From CAZLKN01 sp964560135 (GTDB taxonomy: Bacteria > Actinomycetota > JAICYB01), in assembly GCA_964560135.1 (NCBI GenBank), contig CAZLKN010000025.1, forward strand, positions 1 through 47,582: a stretch of 47,582 bases of DNA, in the 5' to 3' direction. The notes beneath the pieces were generated by a model that searched no databases, was not told the origin of the DNA, and was given only the letters and a program-made list of their open reading frames with translations. How positions within the stretch are numbered: the stretch's first letter is position 1; each line of letters opens with the position of its first letter. Positions 1 through 7,821 of this stretch are shown here, piece by piece. The position numbers were made by a program, and so were the translations under genes.

Positions 1-2301
1 TTCAACCACTTCTTCCGTGGCAAGGACCATCCCGGGGGTGGCGACCAGATCTACGTGCAGGGACACGCGACCCCGGGCATCTACGCGCGCTCCTTCCTCG
101 AGGGGAGCCTCACCGAGGAGAACCTCGACCACTTCCGCCGCGAGACGCTCGGCAAGCCGGGGTTGTCGTCCTACCCGCATCCGCGGCTGATGCCCGACTA
201 CTGGGAGTTCCCCACCGTCTCGATGGGGCTCGGGGTGATCAACGCGATCTACCAGGCCCGGTTCAACCGCTACCTGCAGGCCCGCGGGATCAAGGACACC
301 TCCGAGCAGCGGGTGTGGTGCTTCGCCGGAGACGGCGAGATGGACGAACCCGAGTCGATCGCCGGCCTCACCCTTGCCAGCCGCGAGATGCTCGACAACC
401 TCGTCCTCGTCGTGAACTGCAACCTGCAGCGCCTCGACGGTCCGGTGCGCGGCAACGGGAAGATCATCCAGGAGCTCGAGTCGATGTTCCGCGGCGCCGG
501 CTGGCACGTGATCAAGGTGGTCTGGGGTAGCGAGTGGGACGAGCTGCTCGCCCGCGACGTCGACGGCGTGCTCGTGCAGAAGATGGACGCCACCAAGGAT
601 GGTGACTTCCAGAAGTACGCCGTGGAGTCGGGGGACTACATCCGCGAGCACTTCTTCGGCCCTGATCCCCGCCTGCGAAAGATGGTCGAGCACCTCGCCG
701 ATTCCGACCTGCGGCGGCTGCGCCGCGGGGGCCACGACTACCGCAAGCTCCACGCCGCCTACAAGGTCGCCACCGAGCTCCAGGGCGCTCCCACGGTGAT
801 CCTCGCCAAGACCGTCAAAGGATGGACGCTCGGCGAGTCGATCGAGGCCCGCAACGTCACCCACCAGGCCAAGAAGATGGCCGTCACCGACCTGAAGAAG
901 TTCCGCGACCGTCTCGGCCTCCCGCTGTCCGACGCGCAGCTGGAGGAGGAGATGCCGCCCTACTACCACCCGGGCGAGGACGCGGACGTGATCGAGTACA
1001 TGCGCTACCGTCGCGAGGAGCTCGGCGGCACCCTCCCGAAGCGCGTCGTCCGGTACGAGGCCCCCGAGCTGCCCGGCAAGGAGACCTACGAGGAGTTCCT
1101 CGCCGGCACCGAGGAGCGGGGGCTCGAGGCCGCGACCACCGCCGCCTTCGTCCGCCTGCTGCGCAACCTGCTGCGCGACGAGAAGGTCGGCGCCCGCGTG
1201 GTGCCGATCATCCCCGACGAGGCGCGCACCTTCGGGATGGAGTCGCTGTTCAAGGAAGTGAAGATCTACAACCCGCTCGGACAGACCTACGAACCGGTGG
1301 ACGTCGAGACCCTCCTTCCCTACGTGGAAGCCACCGACGGGCAGGTCCTCGAGGAGGGGATCACGGAGGCCGGGTCGATGGCGATGTTCACCGCCGCCGG
1401 CACGTCCTACGCCACCCACGGCGAGCTCATGATGCCCTTCTACATCTTCTACTCGATGTTCGGCTTTCAGCGGATCGGCGACCTGATCTGGGCCTTCGGC
1501 GACCAACGCGGACGCGGGTTCCTGCTCGGCGCCACCGCCGGCCGCACCACGCTCAACGGTGAGGGCCTCCAGCATCAGGACGGCCACAGCCACGTGCTGG
1601 CGGCCACCGTCCCCAACGTGCAGGCCTACGATCCGGCCTTCGCCTACGAGGTGGCGACGATCATCCGCGAGGGGATGCGGCGCATGTACGACGAGGGCGA
1701 GGACATCTTCTACTACCTGACCCTGTACAACGAGGCCTTCGTGATGCCGAAGATGCCGAAGGGCGTCGAGGACGGGATCGTGAAGGGCCTGTACCCGTTC
1801 AAGAAATCGAGGAAGCGCAACGGCCCGCGCGTGCAGCTCCTGGCCTCCGGCCCGATGGTGCCGCTGGCACAGGAGGCCCAGCAGCGGCTCGGCGACGACC
1901 ACGGCGTCGCCTGCGACGTGTGGAGCGCGACCTCCTACCAGCACCTGCGCAACGAGGCGCTGTCCTGCGAGCGGTGGAACCGCCTGCATCCCACCGAGTC
2001 TCCGCGGGTTCCCTACGTCACGGAGCAACTCCAGGAAGCCGAGGGTCCGGTGGTGGCGGTGACCGACTTCATGAAGATGGTCCCCGACCAGATCGCACGG
2101 TGGGTCCCGGCGCCGTTCCTGCCGCTGGGCACGGACGGCTTCGGCCGCAGCGACACACGGGAGGCGCTGCGCCGCCACTTCGAGATCGACGTGGACCACA
2201 TGGTGGCCGCGGCCCTGTACAGCCTGGCCCAGGCCGGAGAGGTGAAGCCCGAGGCCGTCCAGGATGCGATCAGGGCGTTCGGGATCGACCCGGACGGCTA
2301 A
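1..2301 (+). CDS. aceE: Pyruvate dehydrogenase E1 component, homodimeric type (5' end outside window)
   Basis: Thiamine-diphosphate enzyme that decarboxylates pyruvate and passes the acetyl group to lipoylated E2, linking glycolysis to acetyl-CoA. The frame is open from base 1 (FNHFFRGKDHPGGG...), so the gene starts upstream; 766 residues are visible and, against a usual length near 890, roughly 120-140 N-terminal residues are missing. Seen directly: the ThDP/Mg site CFAGDGEMDEPES followed by VVNCNLQRLDGPVRGN, the AceE-typical TLNGEGLQHQDGHSH, and the C-terminal region with DGFGRSDTR. No internal stop. The GTG at base 55 is internal and not a start. No E2 or E3 gene follows, so the rest of the complex is encoded elsewhere. 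It ends at a small hairpin and faces a convergent lipoprotein gene. Family assignment is very secure. Confidence 0.97.
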   Translation, partial: FNHFFRGKDHPGGGDQIYVQGHATPGIYARSFLEGSLTEENLDHFRRETLGKPGLSSYPHPRLMPDYWEFPTVSMGLGVINAIYQARFNRYLQARGIKDTSEQRVWCFAGDGEMDEPESIAGLTLASREMLDNLVLVVNCNLQRLDGPVRGNGKIIQELESMFRGAGWHVIKVVWGSEWDELLARDVDGVLVQKMDATKDGDFQKYAVESGDYIREHFFGPDPRLRKMVEHLADSDLRRLRRGGHDYRKLHAAYKVATELQGAPTVILAKTVKGWTLGESIEARNVTHQAKKMAVTDLKKFRDRLGLPLSDAQLEEEMPPYYHPGEDADVIEYMRYRREELGGTLPKRVVRYEAPELPGKETYEEFLAGTEERGLEAATTAAFVRLLRNLLRDEKVGARVVPIIPDEARTFGMESLFKEVKIYNPLGQTYEPVDVETLLPYVEATDGQVLEEGITEAGSMAMFTAAGTSYATHGELMMPFYIFYSMFGFQRIGDLIWAFGDQRGRGFLLGATAGRTTLNGEGLQHQDGHSHVLAATVPNVQAYDPAFAYEVATIIREGMRRMYDEGEDIFYYLTLYNEAFVMPKMPKGVEDGIVKGLYPFKKSRKRNGPRVQLLASGPMVPLAQEAQQRLGDDHGVACDVWSATSYQHLRNEALSCERWNRLHPTESPRVPYVTEQLQEAEGPVVAVTDFMKMVPDQIARWVPAPFLPLGTDGFGRSDTREALRRHFEIDVDHMVAAALYSLAQAGEVKPEAVQDAIRAFGIDPDG

Positions 2302-2318
2302 CGGCCGTCCCCGGCCGT
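2301..2318 (+). terminator. Possible hairpin terminator after aceE
   Basis: ACGGCCG - TCCC - CGGCCGT forms a perfect 7 bp GC-rich stem with a 4-base loop, starting on the last base of the aceE stop codon. No T-run follows, so it is at best a high-GC actinobacterial-type terminator. It lies between convergent genes, which fits. Confidence 0.4.
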
Positions 2319-2358
2319 GGATCATTCCATCGCGCCCGAAGTGTTGGCCACTCGTTGT

Positions 2359-3189
2359 TCATTCGATCTCGATGAGGCGGTCGATAGCATCCAGGATCTC
2401 GGCCAATTCATGGATGGTCGGATTCGACAACGAGTTATAGATAATCTGTCCTCCTGTGTTCAGATCTATCGACCAGATGACCTCTCGAACGTTGCGGTTA
2501 CTGCACACTTGCCAGATCTCTCGGTGCTCGATGTCTTCACAGTCGGTGTAGCCTTCCTGGAGATACGCTTGGGTGTCGCCACGTACGACTATCTGCTTAT
2601 AGTGTTCATCGAAGGGACGGTCTCCTCGAACATGAGATGTATTGATAGTTGATTCGAATAAGACGGCACCTCGGTCTAGAAGATCGAGACTCCGGTATTC
2701 GGCGAATTCGAACGATGTATCCTGCCAGACTGAGACTGCGACACGAACGCGAGGTTTCGTGTCATCCCACTCGTCGGCACCCAGGCCAAGCAGCAAGAGG
2801 CGGCCTGATTCCTGCGGCTCGCAAGGGTGATGTATGTAGAAGGGTCCGTGAGGCATCCAGCCGCGTGCTTGGGTCGTAGTTATCGATTCGCGGCTGGACC
2901 CCACGCCGCCCGGGGTTCCGCCGGATGTCTCGACCGGGCACGCCCCGTCGGCCGGATTACTCAGAGGCGTTCCCGTGCGGGGCTTGACGCCAGGGGCCTG
3001 TCCCTCAGAGCCACGACGGTCGTCGGCAACCGCCAACTCGGTGGGTGAGGCGGTGGGACTGGAACTGGGGGAAGTGCTCATACCCGGCTCTCGAATGGAC
3101 GAGCCCCCCGAGCTCGGGTCGCTTGAACAGGCGGCGGCGACCACGCCAAGCAAGACAACACATATGGCGCAGACGCGTTGATTGCTCAA
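2359..3189 (-). CDS. Putative lipoprotein, function unknown
   Basis: A 276-residue protein that I do not recognise. The N-terminus MSNQRVCAICVVLLGVVAAACSSD has a hydrophobic core and a lipobox (VAAAC, Cys21), so it is probably a membrane-anchored lipoprotein. A Ser/Pro/Thr-rich linker (about residues 22-55) follows, then a mixed alpha/beta region with several Cys (for example around HHPCEPQ, YTDCED and WQVCSN) that could form disulfides outside the cell. Start chosen: TTG at 3189, preceded by an AGAGGCG purine stretch; no better in-frame ATG or GTG is seen. It lies 7 bases after the secreted-protein gene at 3197-3697 and is probably co-transcribed with it. Base composition is clearly lower in GC than the flanking genes, which suggests transfer or a lineage-specific gene. 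Confidence 0.75.
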   Translation of the reverse strand: MSNQRVCAICVVLLGVVAAACSSDPSSGGSSIREPGMSTSPSSSPTASPTELAVADDRRGSEGQAPGVKPRTGTPLSNPADGACPVETSGGTPGGVGSSRESITTTQARGWMPHGPFYIHHPCEPQESGRLLLLGLGADEWDDTKPRVRVAVSVWQDTSFEFAEYRSLDLLDRGAVLFESTINTSHVRGDRPFDEHYKQIVVRGDTQAYLQEGYTDCEDIEHREIWQVCSNRNVREVIWSIDLNTGGQIIYNSLSNPTIHELAEILDAIDRLIEIE

Positions 3190-3196
3190 GACGCCT

Positions 3197-3697
3197 CTAC
3201 GGCTCGAAAGGGGGAGTCAGAGGGGGAATGTAGTCGCAAGTCGGAATGTCCTCGTGGAATCTCTGCGGGCCAGCCGTTGCTGGCGGAGAGAAGTTGTTGC
3301 CCTCCTGATGGTGTCCTCCCGCGCTGGCTCTCCACGTAAATCTCACGGGGAAGTCTCCGTGGACCTCCTCAGGCGGACATGCGAAGGCGGCTAGCGCTGT
3401 GGCTGAGCAGCTACTGCTGTTGGGGCACTCGTTCGATCCACCCGATGAAGACCCGGAATTATATGCAGGCGCCTCACCAACGACGTAGATGGTTTCAAAG
3501 ATGTTCGTCACGTTTGAGGGGCACTGGTACTTTCCTGAGAAGCTCTTGGTTCCGACATTAAACGATATAGAGTAGCCACCCTCGGTGGGCTGCTCTTGGG
3601 TGCAGTTAACAAGGGCAGAAGTAACAAGGGCAGAAGCACTCTGGGGTAGTAGAATCGGTATCGTAAGAACCAGACAGAATACGAGGCGGTTCAGCAC
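3197..3697 (-). CDS. Small secreted protein, function unknown
   Basis: A 166-residue protein with a clear Sec signal peptide (MLNRLVFCLVLTIPILLPQSASA) and no lipobox. The mature part contains at least four Cys (VNCTQE, KYQCPS, NECPNS, FACPPEE) and Ser/Gly-rich stretches, consistent with a small disulfide-stabilised exported protein. GTG start at 3697 is preceded by GGGAGGAAAGC, a good ribosome site. Just after the signal peptide the residues SALVT/SALVN are encoded by a perfect 15-base tandem duplication. First gene of a two-gene cassette with the lipoprotein downstream. GC content is low for this genome. No family recognised. Confidence 0.7.
   Translation of the reverse strand: MLNRLVFCLVLTIPILLPQSASALVTSALVNCTQEQPTEGGYSISFNVGTKSFSGKYQCPSNVTNIFETIYVVGEAPAYNSGSSSGGSNECPNSSSCSATALAAFACPPEEVHGDFPVRFTWRASAGGHHQEGNNFSPPATAGPQRFHEDIPTCDYIPPLTPPFEP
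3607..3636 (+). repeat. Perfect 15-base tandem duplication within a coding region
   Basis: The unit taacaagggcagaag occurs twice in direct succession (3607-3621 and 3622-3636). It keeps the frame of the minus-strand secreted-protein gene and duplicates five residues near the signal peptidase site. Confidence 0.9.
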
Positions 3698-3733
3698 GCT
3701 TTCCTCCCATCACTCTGTGGGTTTCCCAGGGTC

Positions 3734-3739
3734 ACTGTA
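3734..3739 (-). promoter_or_regulatory. Candidate -10 box for the secreted-protein/lipoprotein pair
   Basis: On the minus strand TACAGT fits the TANNNT -10 pattern and lies 36 bases upstream of the GTG start at 3697, leaving room for the GGGAGG ribosome site. No convincing -35 element was found. The 94-base gap to the protease gene holds nothing else recognisable. Confidence 0.3.
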
Positions 3740-3791
3740 TGCTGCGGCTTCGACTTTGGCGACCCCGATAAGACCACTCTGGCCTGAGCCG

Positions 3792-6216
3792 CTATCCGGC
3801 GGTGAAGCGCAGCGCGAGCCCGTCGAGCAAGGCCGGTTCCCCGAACGTGTACTGGAAGCCGGCAGTACCCCCGTGGTTCTCAAGGCCCACGGTGGCGCGC
3901 TGGCCCTGTCCGGGGACGCGCTCGTAGTGTAACTCGATCGCGCCGTCCTCGTGGAGCACGGCGGCGAAGGTGCCGGGGGAGCCCATGTCGACGTCGCGGT
4001 ACTCCACGACGAAGTGTCGGTTGGGGGCCGTCCCGTGCGTGCCCACGTAGATGCCCTGGTCGGGTGAGGGGCTGAGCAGCGGCAGGTAGTCCATCCACAC
4101 GTCGCCCCAGTGGGGATAGATGGCGGCGTTGGGCAGGTCCTGGCTCGGGATCGGCCCGTTCCCGGCAGACGAGGGCCCGTGGATGAAGGACAGGTAGCCG
4201 GCGGTGTGGATCGACACCGAGTCCTCGTTGCCGCCGTAGAAGGGGAACGGGAAGGGCAGGTCGACCCGGACGGAGCTGTTGAAGGCGCCCAGGTTCAGCC
4301 GCTCGGTGCCGGGTTCGAGGGACAGCGGGACGGGGGTGCAGCGGTAGCCGAAGGCGTCCGCCCGGGTTGCGAGCTCGACGTCGAGCAGGACGTCGCCGCC
4401 GGTCACGTCGACGTCCTGTGACGCGGACTCGACGCACGCCGACGGGCCCCGGACGCCGAGGGTGTACTCCCCGGCGGGGACGACCAGGCTGTAGCCGCCC
4501 GCCGCGTCCGTGAGGACGGTGAAGGAGGTGTCCCGCACCGCGACGGTGGCGTCCTCGATGGGTGACCCGAGTTCGTCGTGGACGGTCCCGCTTATCGTCC
4601 GTTCGGGAAGCGGGGTGAGGGTGACGTCCTGCTCGGTGGTTCCGTCGGACGGGACCGCGACGGTGGTGGTCTGGTCGAAGAAGCCGAAGGCTTCGACCTG
4701 CAGCTCGGCCGGGCCCGCCGGCGGGCGCAGGGCGTAGGAACCGTCGGCGCGCGTCCAGACCACGTAGGGCGGATCGGTGTCATCGACGGCGACCCGGGCC
4801 CGGACGGGTTCGCCGCCGGGATCGGTGACCAGGCCGGTGAGCAGCCCGCCCCGGGCAGCCTGCGCGGCGGCGGCATCGGCCTGGAGCAGTCCGGAGCCGT
4901 ACTCGAAATCGGTTCCCGGGAGGCCGAGGTCGCGGGCTGTCCGGCGCAGGACCGTCCTCGACCTCGTCCACGCCGAGCTCGCCACGGGACGCCTGGAGGA
5001 CGAGCGCGGCGGCCCCCGCGACGTGGGGCGCCGCCATCGAGGTGCCCGACCAGCTCCCGTACCGGTCGTCGGGCAGGCTCGAGCGGACGCCCTGTCCGGG
5101 GGCCGAGATGTCGGGTTTGGTGCGCAGGTCGCAGGTCGGGCCGCGGCTGGAGAAGCTGGCGAGCCCGTCGGACTGGGTGGTTGCGCCGACGGAGAAGGCG
5201 AGGGGCGAGTCGCCGGGGCTGCCGGGCCCGATCGTGCTGTTGCCGTTGGAGAACACGGGAAGGATGTCCAGCGCCCGCCAGGTGGAGAGCGTCTCGTCGA
5301 ACCACCGGTCGCATCCGGGTCGGCTTCCCCAGGAGTTGTTCACGACGTCGGGCGCGAGTTCGGGCCGAGGATCGGTGCCGTCGGCGCGGCTCGGGGCGGC
5401 GATGAACTCCGCCGCGGCCAGCAGCCCCGACCGGGATCCGCTCCCCGAACCGCTCAGGCCCTTGGCGGCGATCCACCGCGCCCGCGGAGCGACGCCGATG
5501 TCCGGAGCTTCCGGGCCGAACCCGTCGCTTCCGGCCATGGTCCCGGTGACGTGGGTGCCGTGTCCGTGGTCGTCGTAGGGGACGGGCCTGCCGTTGACGG
5601 CGTCGAACCAGTTGTGGTCGTGGCCGCCGCCTTCGGTGCCGCGGTAGGTGTCGCGCAGGGCCCGATGGCGGTGGTCGACGCCGGTGTCGATGCTGGCCAC
5701 CACGACCCCGGTGCCGTCCACGCCCCGGCTCCATGCCTCGGGGGCGTTCACGCGCTCCACGCCCCACTCGGGATCGGCGTCGTCCTCGTCGCCGTCGACG
5801 GCGGGCACCAGACGCACCTCGTGGTCGGCGATGACACGGTCGACCTCGGGCCGGGCGGCGACGGCGGTGAGCACCGACGCGGACGAGCGGACGGCGACGG
5901 CGTTGGTCACCCAGAAGGGCCGGTAGGACGCGACATCGCCGGCGAGGCGGGCCCGCTCGAGGGACGCGAGGAGGCCGCGCTGGGAGGCCTCGGCGGTCTG
6001 TTGCAGTGCTTCGACGATCGCCCGCCGCCGTTCGGCCCGGTCGGGGATCGCCGCGTAGGGACGCAGGTCGGCGGTGTCGCGGAGATAGACGATGTAGGCC
6101 GCGGTCCCGATGTCGGCCCGGGACGGGATGCTCGACCCAGAGGCGGGAGCGGGGGCCAGCAACCCGACGACCAGCGCGAATGCGACGATGTTCCGAACCC
6201 AGTTCAGCCTGCCCAC
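3792..6216 (-). pseudogene. Secreted subtilisin-like (S8) serine protease with C-terminal sandwich domains, interrupted by a frameshift
   Basis: Two adjoining minus-strand frames make one protein of about 807 residues. The first frame has a signal peptide (MGRLNWVRNIVAFALVVGLL), an I9-like propeptide (about 38-138), and an S8 domain with Asp177 (SIDTGV), His219 (HGHGTHV), Asn326 (SNGNS) and Ser393 (GTSMAAPHVAG). After ELGVDEV (residue 419) homology continues in another frame as RTVLRRTARDLGLPG. One extra base near 4958-4962 would explain this. The second frame carries two carboxypeptidase-regulatory-like beta-sandwich repeats (GLVTDPGGEPV..., GTVHDELGSPI...) and a C-terminal beta domain (FPFPFYGG...). 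GTG start at 6216 chosen because GGAGGAGG lies just upstream. Either a recent pseudogene or a sequencing/assembly error. The catalytic triad is intact. Confidence 0.85.
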
Positions 6217-6291
6217 GCTTCCGCCTCCTCCACTCGGCCCCCGACGTCCAAGGGTTCGACGGCCTCTATCCGGTCCCCTGCCCGATCGATG

Positions 6292-6303
6292 CGGTCCGGA
6301 CCG
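6292..6303. promoter_or_regulatory. 12 bp palindrome in the divergent intergenic region
   Basis: CGGTCCGGACCG is a perfect inverted repeat, flanked by ATCGA on the left and TCGAT on the right (arms offset by one base). It lies in the 159-base gap between the divergent protease gene (start 6216) and the gene at 6376, where an operator would be expected. No regulator can be named. The rest of this gap shows only a weak TATCCT -10-like hexamer at 6325-6330. Confidence 0.35.
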
Positions 6304-6375
6304 ACGTCGATGCTGGGAGCCGGGTATCCTGCCTAGGGTGGGAGTTGTTGCGAGGGGATAGGGGACTCGGCTGAA

Positions 6376-6939
6376 GTGTCTCTCCATGAGGGAATCGGTC
6401 AGCAGCCCGGACGATCGGGTCGGGCTACGGCGTCCCGGCGGTTCCTATGGTTCTGGTTTGTCGTCGTTGCGCTGGTTATAGGCGGCGCGATCTGGTGGGC
6501 GTTCTCTCCCAGGGTGTTCCGCCCCGCAGGCAGTGCGATCGGAGCATCGGTATCGGTCGGCGAACCGAGGTTCACGACGCATGCGGTCGATCCGCAGCGT
6601 CCGGTGACGATCACGTCGATCCATCCTCACCAACCGTCCGGAGCCGACGCCCGCGTGTCCTTCGTCGGCTGTTTGCGCGGAAGCTCGGGCGGTTTCGGGC
6701 TGGCCCCTGGTCCCCTGGAAGACATCTGCGAAGCAACCCGGCCCGTGGAGGACATGACGTTGCACCCGGCGGGTTCCAGCGACGGGTGGATGGTCGTAGC
6801 CGAGGTGACGCTCCTCGAAGAGGGTCGCTTCGAGATGAGCGGATACTTCGTCAAGTATCGCGACGGGATGCGGCGGGGACGCGACGTCACCGGGATACAT
6901 CTGTCCCTCTACACCCCCGGCCACGAGCCCGATAGGTAA
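6376..6939 (+). CDS. Single-pass membrane protein, function unknown
   Basis: A 187-residue protein. About 20 polar residues (rich in Gly, Arg and Ser) precede one strong transmembrane segment (RFLWFWFVVVALVIGGAIWWAF, about 22-43). The remainder is a soluble, probably extracytoplasmic domain with two Cys (FVGCLRG, EDICEA) that could pair. The GTG start at 6376 is the first in-frame start; the ribosome site is weak (gactcggctgaa). An alternative start further in would still precede the membrane segment. It ends 31 bases before the sigma-factor gene, and its stop codon overlaps the candidate -35 of the sigma promoter, so the two genes may be transcribed separately. No family recognised. Confidence 0.65.
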   Translation: MSLHEGIGQQPGRSGRATASRRFLWFWFVVVALVIGGAIWWAFSPRVFRPAGSAIGASVSVGEPRFTTHAVDPQRPVTITSIHPHQPSGADARVSFVGCLRGSSGGFGLAPGPLEDICEATRPVEDMTLHPAGSSDGWMVVAEVTLLEEGRFEMSGYFVKYRDGMRRGRDVTGIHLSLYTPGHEPDR

Positions 6940-6962
6940 CGTTTCGGCACGAACTGCGTCTA
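6935..6962 (+). promoter_or_regulatory. Candidate ECF-type promoter for the sigma-factor/FAS operon
   Basis: GGTAAC (6935-6940), a 16-base spacer, and CGTCTA (6957-6962) resemble the GGAAC/CGTC promoters used by many ECF sigma factors. It would start transcription a few bases before the GTG at 6971, giving an almost leaderless message. Autoregulation by the sigma factor it precedes is inferred only from this resemblance; the -35 match is imperfect. Confidence 0.35.
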
Positions 6963-6970
6963 GGTAGGGC

Positions 6971-7552
6971 GTGACCGAGCTATCCGCCCATGCTCGACCC
7001 CCTCGCGGGTTCGATGATGTCCCCGATGAAGACCTGGCCCGGGATTCCTCCCGGGACCGCCAGGCGTTCGCGGAGATCTACCGCCGGCACGCCGACGCGA
7101 TCTACCGCTTCATGCGCTACCGGGCCGGAGAGCAGGACGCCCAGGACCTCACCGCGCAGGTCTTCTTCCACGCCTACCGCGCCTGCGACCAGTTCCGGGC
7201 CGAGTCCTCCTACCGCTCGTGGCTCTTCCGCATCGCCCGCAACACCCTGATCTCCCACCACCGCGGCAACGCGAACGCCGCCGTTCCCCTGCCCGAGCTC
7301 CCGGAGCTCGCCGACGGCGACGACGTGGCCTGCGGCGCCGCCGACCGGGCCGAGGCGGTCGTCCTGTGGGGGGTGGTGCAGGAGCTGGCCCCCGGGGACC
7401 GGGAGCTGGTGGTGCTGCGGTTCGTCGAAGGCCTGGGATCCAAGGAGATCGCCCACGTCGTGGGCGCGTCCCCCGGCGCCATCCGGGTGCGACTGCACAG
7501 GCTGCTGCGCCGGCTCCGCCGGCGCCTGGAGGAGAAAGGGGTTGAGCGATGA
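6971..7552 (+). CDS. ECF-family RNA polymerase sigma factor
   Basis: A 193-residue group 4 sigma factor. Region 2 is visible as AFAEIYRRHADAIYRFMRYR, then DAQDLTAQVFFHAYRA and SYRSWLFRIARNTLISHHRG. Region 4 is visible as LAPGDRELVVLRFVEGLGSKEIAHVVGASPGAIRVRLHRLLRRLRR. GTG start at 6971, with TAGGTAGGG close upstream. It shares ATGA with the next gene and heads a chain of overlapping genes leading into the fatty-acid operon. Such factors normally answer to a cognate anti-sigma; the small membrane protein that follows is the only candidate here and lacks a zinc-finger motif. The target regulon is unknown. A role in controlling fatty-acid synthesis is inferred purely from linkage. Confidence 0.92.
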   Translation: MTELSAHARPPRGFDDVPDEDLARDSSRDRQAFAEIYRRHADAIYRFMRYRAGEQDAQDLTAQVFFHAYRACDQFRAESSYRSWLFRIARNTLISHHRGNANAAVPLPELPELADGDDVACGAADRAEAVVLWGVVQELAPGDRELVVLRFVEGLGSKEIAHVVGASPGAIRVRLHRLLRRLRRRLEEKGVER

Positions 7553-7821
7553 CCGAGCTCGAAGATGATCTCAGCGTCCGCCTCCCGCGGCCCGTGCTCG
7601 ACACGGCCGACCGGGAGCGGATCTGGGCCCGGGTGACGATGCTGATCGATGGCACCGGTCCGGAAGACCTCGACGCCATCCTCATCTCCGAGTCGGGCCG
7701 GCGCATCATCGTCTACGTCGGCTACGTCGGCGGCGCCGTCGTCGGAGCAGCCGCGATCGCGGTGGGGGCCGCCTTCGGCTGGCGACGGCTGAAGATCCCC
7801 CGGACGGAGCGCGCGGCGTGA
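7549..7821 (+). CDS. Small membrane protein coupled to the sigma factor (possible anti-sigma)
   Basis: A 90-residue protein with about 50 acidic/polar cytoplasmic residues, one predicted transmembrane segment (IIVYVGYVGGAVVGAAAIAVG, about 53-73), and a short basic tail (WRRLKIPRTERAA). The ATG overlaps the sigma stop (ATGA), and its own stop overlaps the fabD GTG, so it is probably co-translated with both. The layout matches a membrane anti-sigma factor beside its sigma partner, but there is no HxxxCxxC zinc motif and no sequence family that I recognise. It could instead be an unrelated small membrane protein. Confidence 0.72.
   Translation: MTELEDDLSVRLPRPVLDTADRERIWARVTMLIDGTGPEDLDAILISESGRRIIVYVGYVGGAVVGAAAIAVGAAFGWRRLKIPRTERAA

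Noticed and set aside
4592..5767. Long minus-strand open frame over the protease
   Set aside because: Arg/Pro-rich low-complexity translation typical of a shadow frame in high-GC DNA. The protease motifs are in the other two frames.
6217..6387. N-terminal extension of the protease to 6387
   Set aside because: The extra residues precede a clear signal peptide and have no ribosome site. The GTG at 6216 has GGAGGAGG upstream.
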